A stretch of DNA of 64,000 nucleotides from Xenophilus azovorans DSM 13620 (GTDB lineage Bacteria > Pseudomonadota > Gammaproteobacteria > Burkholderiales > Burkholderiaceae_C): the NCBI RefSeq assembly GCF_000745855.1, contig NZ_JQKD01000024.1, forward strand, positions 1 to 64,000, written 5' to 3'. Made by a program: the position numbers and the translations under genes. This document shows positions 62,719-64,000 of the stretch, piece by piece. A model generated the notes under the pieces. It saw only the letters and a list, made by a program, of their open reading frames with translations. It was not told where the DNA came from and ran no database searches. Within the stretch, counting starts at the first letter, position 1. Each line of letters begins with the position of its first letter.

Positions 62719-64000
62719 ATGACCGACCTGCACGCGCTGGCCGAGGAGGCGGTGGTCTACGCCTGGCCGCTGCACGAGATGAGCCGCATGCGCGCGGCCA
62801 CCTCGCCGCGCCGCACCGAGGCGGGCGAGGAAGCACCGCCGCCCGCGCGCTGGTGCAACCTCTTCACCCACTCGCGGCAGCTGCTGCGCGCCGGCACCAG
62901 CCGCGTGGTGACGCCCAACAACGACACGCTCTACACCAACGCCTGGCTCGACCTGGGCGACGGCCCGCTGGTCATCGACGTGCCCGACACCGCCGGCCGC
63001 TACTACGTGCTGGGGCTGCTGGACTTCTACACCAACCCCTTCGCCCACATCGGCCAGCGGCTGACAGGCACCGCGGCGCGCGCCTTCGTCGTCACGCCGC
63101 CCGGCTGGCAGGGCGAACTGCCGGCGGCGTTCGACGCACCCGGCGCACGCATCGCGGCGCCGACGCGCTGGCTGTGGGTGATCGGCCGCATCCTGGTGGA
63201 CGGCCCGCAGGACGTGCCGGCCGTGAATGCGCTGCAGGATGGCTTCACCGTGCGGCCGCTGGCCGACTGGCAGGCGGGCGCGCCGCCCCGGCCGCGCGCC
63301 TTCGATCCGGCCTGCGACCCGAAGGCGCCGCTCACGGCCGGCCACTTCGCCGCCCAGGTGAACGCGGCCCTGCGCGACAACCCGCCGCCGACGCACGAAT
63401 TCGCCCTGCTCGCGCGCCTGGCCGCGGCCGGCATCGGGCCCGGCGCGGCGCCGCTGGACGACGCGCAGCGCGAGGCCCTGCAGGCCGCGCTGGACACCGT
63501 GCTGCCGCGCCTGCGCGCCGCGCAGTCGGGCCGGCGGTTGCCCTCCGGCTGGATCCAGCCGCGCGTGGTCGAGGGCAGCTTCGGCGACGACCCCCTGGGC
63601 CGCGCGCAGATCGCGCTCAAGTACATCGGCATGCTGGAAAGCCGCGAGGCCACCTATCCGCTGGCCTGGCACGACGCGCAGGGCCGCCCGCTGCACGGCG
63701 GCGCGCGCTACCGGTTGCGATTCGCGCCGGGCATGCTGCCGCCGGTCGACGCCTTCTGGTCGATCACGATGTACGGCGCCGGCGACTACATGCTGGTGGA
63801 CAACCCCATCGACCGCTACGCCATCGGCGATCGCACGCCGGGCCTGCGCCGCGACGCGGACGGCGGCCTGACGATCCACCTGCAGCACACGCAGCCCGCC
63901 GGCGAGGCCGCACGCGCCAACTGGCTGCCCGCACCGGCCGGCGAGTTCTACCTGTGCCTGCGCGCCTACGTGCCGCGCGAGGAGATGGTCGACGGCCGCT
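62719..64000 (+). CDS. DUF1254/DUF1214 protein, second of two (cut by window edge)
   Basis: The first 427 residues are present, without a stop. The domain order is the same as in the preceding gene: VVTPNNDTLYTNAWLDLGDG and YYVLGLLDFYTNPF, then DAFWSITMYGAGDYMLVDN, AIGDRTPGLRRDADG and NWLPAPAGEFYLCLRAYVP. The two differ enough that the duplication is old. A GGAGG site lies 11 bases before the ATG at 62719; a GTG at 62713 is also possible. The end is outside the window. Confidence 0.85.
   Translation, partial: MTDLHALAEEAVVYAWPLHEMSRMRAATSPRRTEAGEEAPPPARWCNLFTHSRQLLRAGTSRVVTPNNDTLYTNAWLDLGDGPLVIDVPDTAGRYYVLGLLDFYTNPFAHIGQRLTGTAARAFVVTPPGWQGELPAAFDAPGARIAAPTRWLWVIGRILVDGPQDVPAVNALQDGFTVRPLADWQAGAPPRPRAFDPACDPKAPLTAGHFAAQVNAALRDNPPPTHEFALLARLAAAGIGPGAAPLDDAQREALQAALDTVLPRLRAAQSGRRLPSGWIQPRVVEGSFGDDPLGRAQIALKYIGMLESREATYPLAWHDAQGRPLHGGARYRLRFAPGMLPPVDAFWSITMYGAGDYMLVDNPIDRYAIGDRTPGLRRDADGGLTIHLQHTQPAGEAARANWLPAPAGEFYLCLRAYVPREEMVDGR

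Overview
The window is about 64 kb of very GC-rich chromosome, coded densely on both strands. Several features point to a betaproteobacterium of the order Burkholderiales, most likely a Comamonadaceae member (Variovorax/Ramlibacter/Xylophilus-like): the block yebC-purD-hemF-nadD-rsfS-rlmH-maf-rng, five orphan Bug/TctC substrate-binding proteins paired with small catabolic units, an aryl-polyene-type locus that starts from a chorismatase, and a URC-type uracil locus. This assignment rests on gene content only. No rRNA, tRNA, CRISPR array or complete insertion sequence was seen. An IS110-type transposase start is cut by the left edge, and a DUF1254/DUF1214 gene is cut by the right edge.

Layout. 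0-5 kb: IS110 fragment, MsbA-like lipid flippase, and a MOSC/redoxin/AhpD-like operon with a divergent AraC regulator. 5-10.2 kb: a catabolic operon (TIM-barrel isomerase, FAH-family hydrolase, Bug protein, Rieske oxygenase, LysR). 10.3-17.1 kb: the housekeeping block on the minus strand. 17.3-29.5 kb: an aryl-polyene/xanthomonadin-like cluster (chorismatase, PlsC acyltransferase and glycosyltransferase on plus; ACP, membrane protein, AMP-ligase/dehydratase fusion, LpxL-like acyltransferase, LolA-like protein, MMPL exporter, deacetylase, methyltransferase, dehydratase and ketoreductase on minus). No ketosynthase is encoded there. 29.6-34.2 kb: HerA-type ATPase, FAD hydroxylase with Bug protein, IclR regulator.

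34.2-38.2 kb: a bufferin-type RiPP operon (Cys-containing secreted precursor, DUF692 metalloenzyme, BufC partner, DoxX membrane protein), divergent from a sigma factor/NrsF anti-sigma pair. Both promoters carry GTAACC boxes that form a 12-bp inverted repeat. 38.2-44.3 kb: pyrimidine genes (GTP cyclohydrolase II-like URC1, URC4, uracil phosphoribosyltransferase, GNAT, HIT, frameshifted cytosine deaminase), with a sigma-54-like promoter before URC1. 44.3-51.7 kb: LysR/Bug units with an AtuA-like protein and an FAD oxidoreductase. 51.7-57 kb: Sir2 deacetylase, PPK2 kinase, a small lipoprotein, a BigR-type sulfide module and a Crp/Fnr regulator. 57-64 kb: porin, NDP-forming acyl-CoA ligase, Bug protein and two DUF1254/DUF1214 proteins.

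Three kinds of dispersed non-coding element cross these regions: a 75-bp multi-hairpin element (three copies, two of them translated in frame inside aryl-polyene genes), a 110-bp intergenic element (three copies, one between the bufferin precursor and its enzyme), and a 161-bp MITE-like inverted-repeat element.
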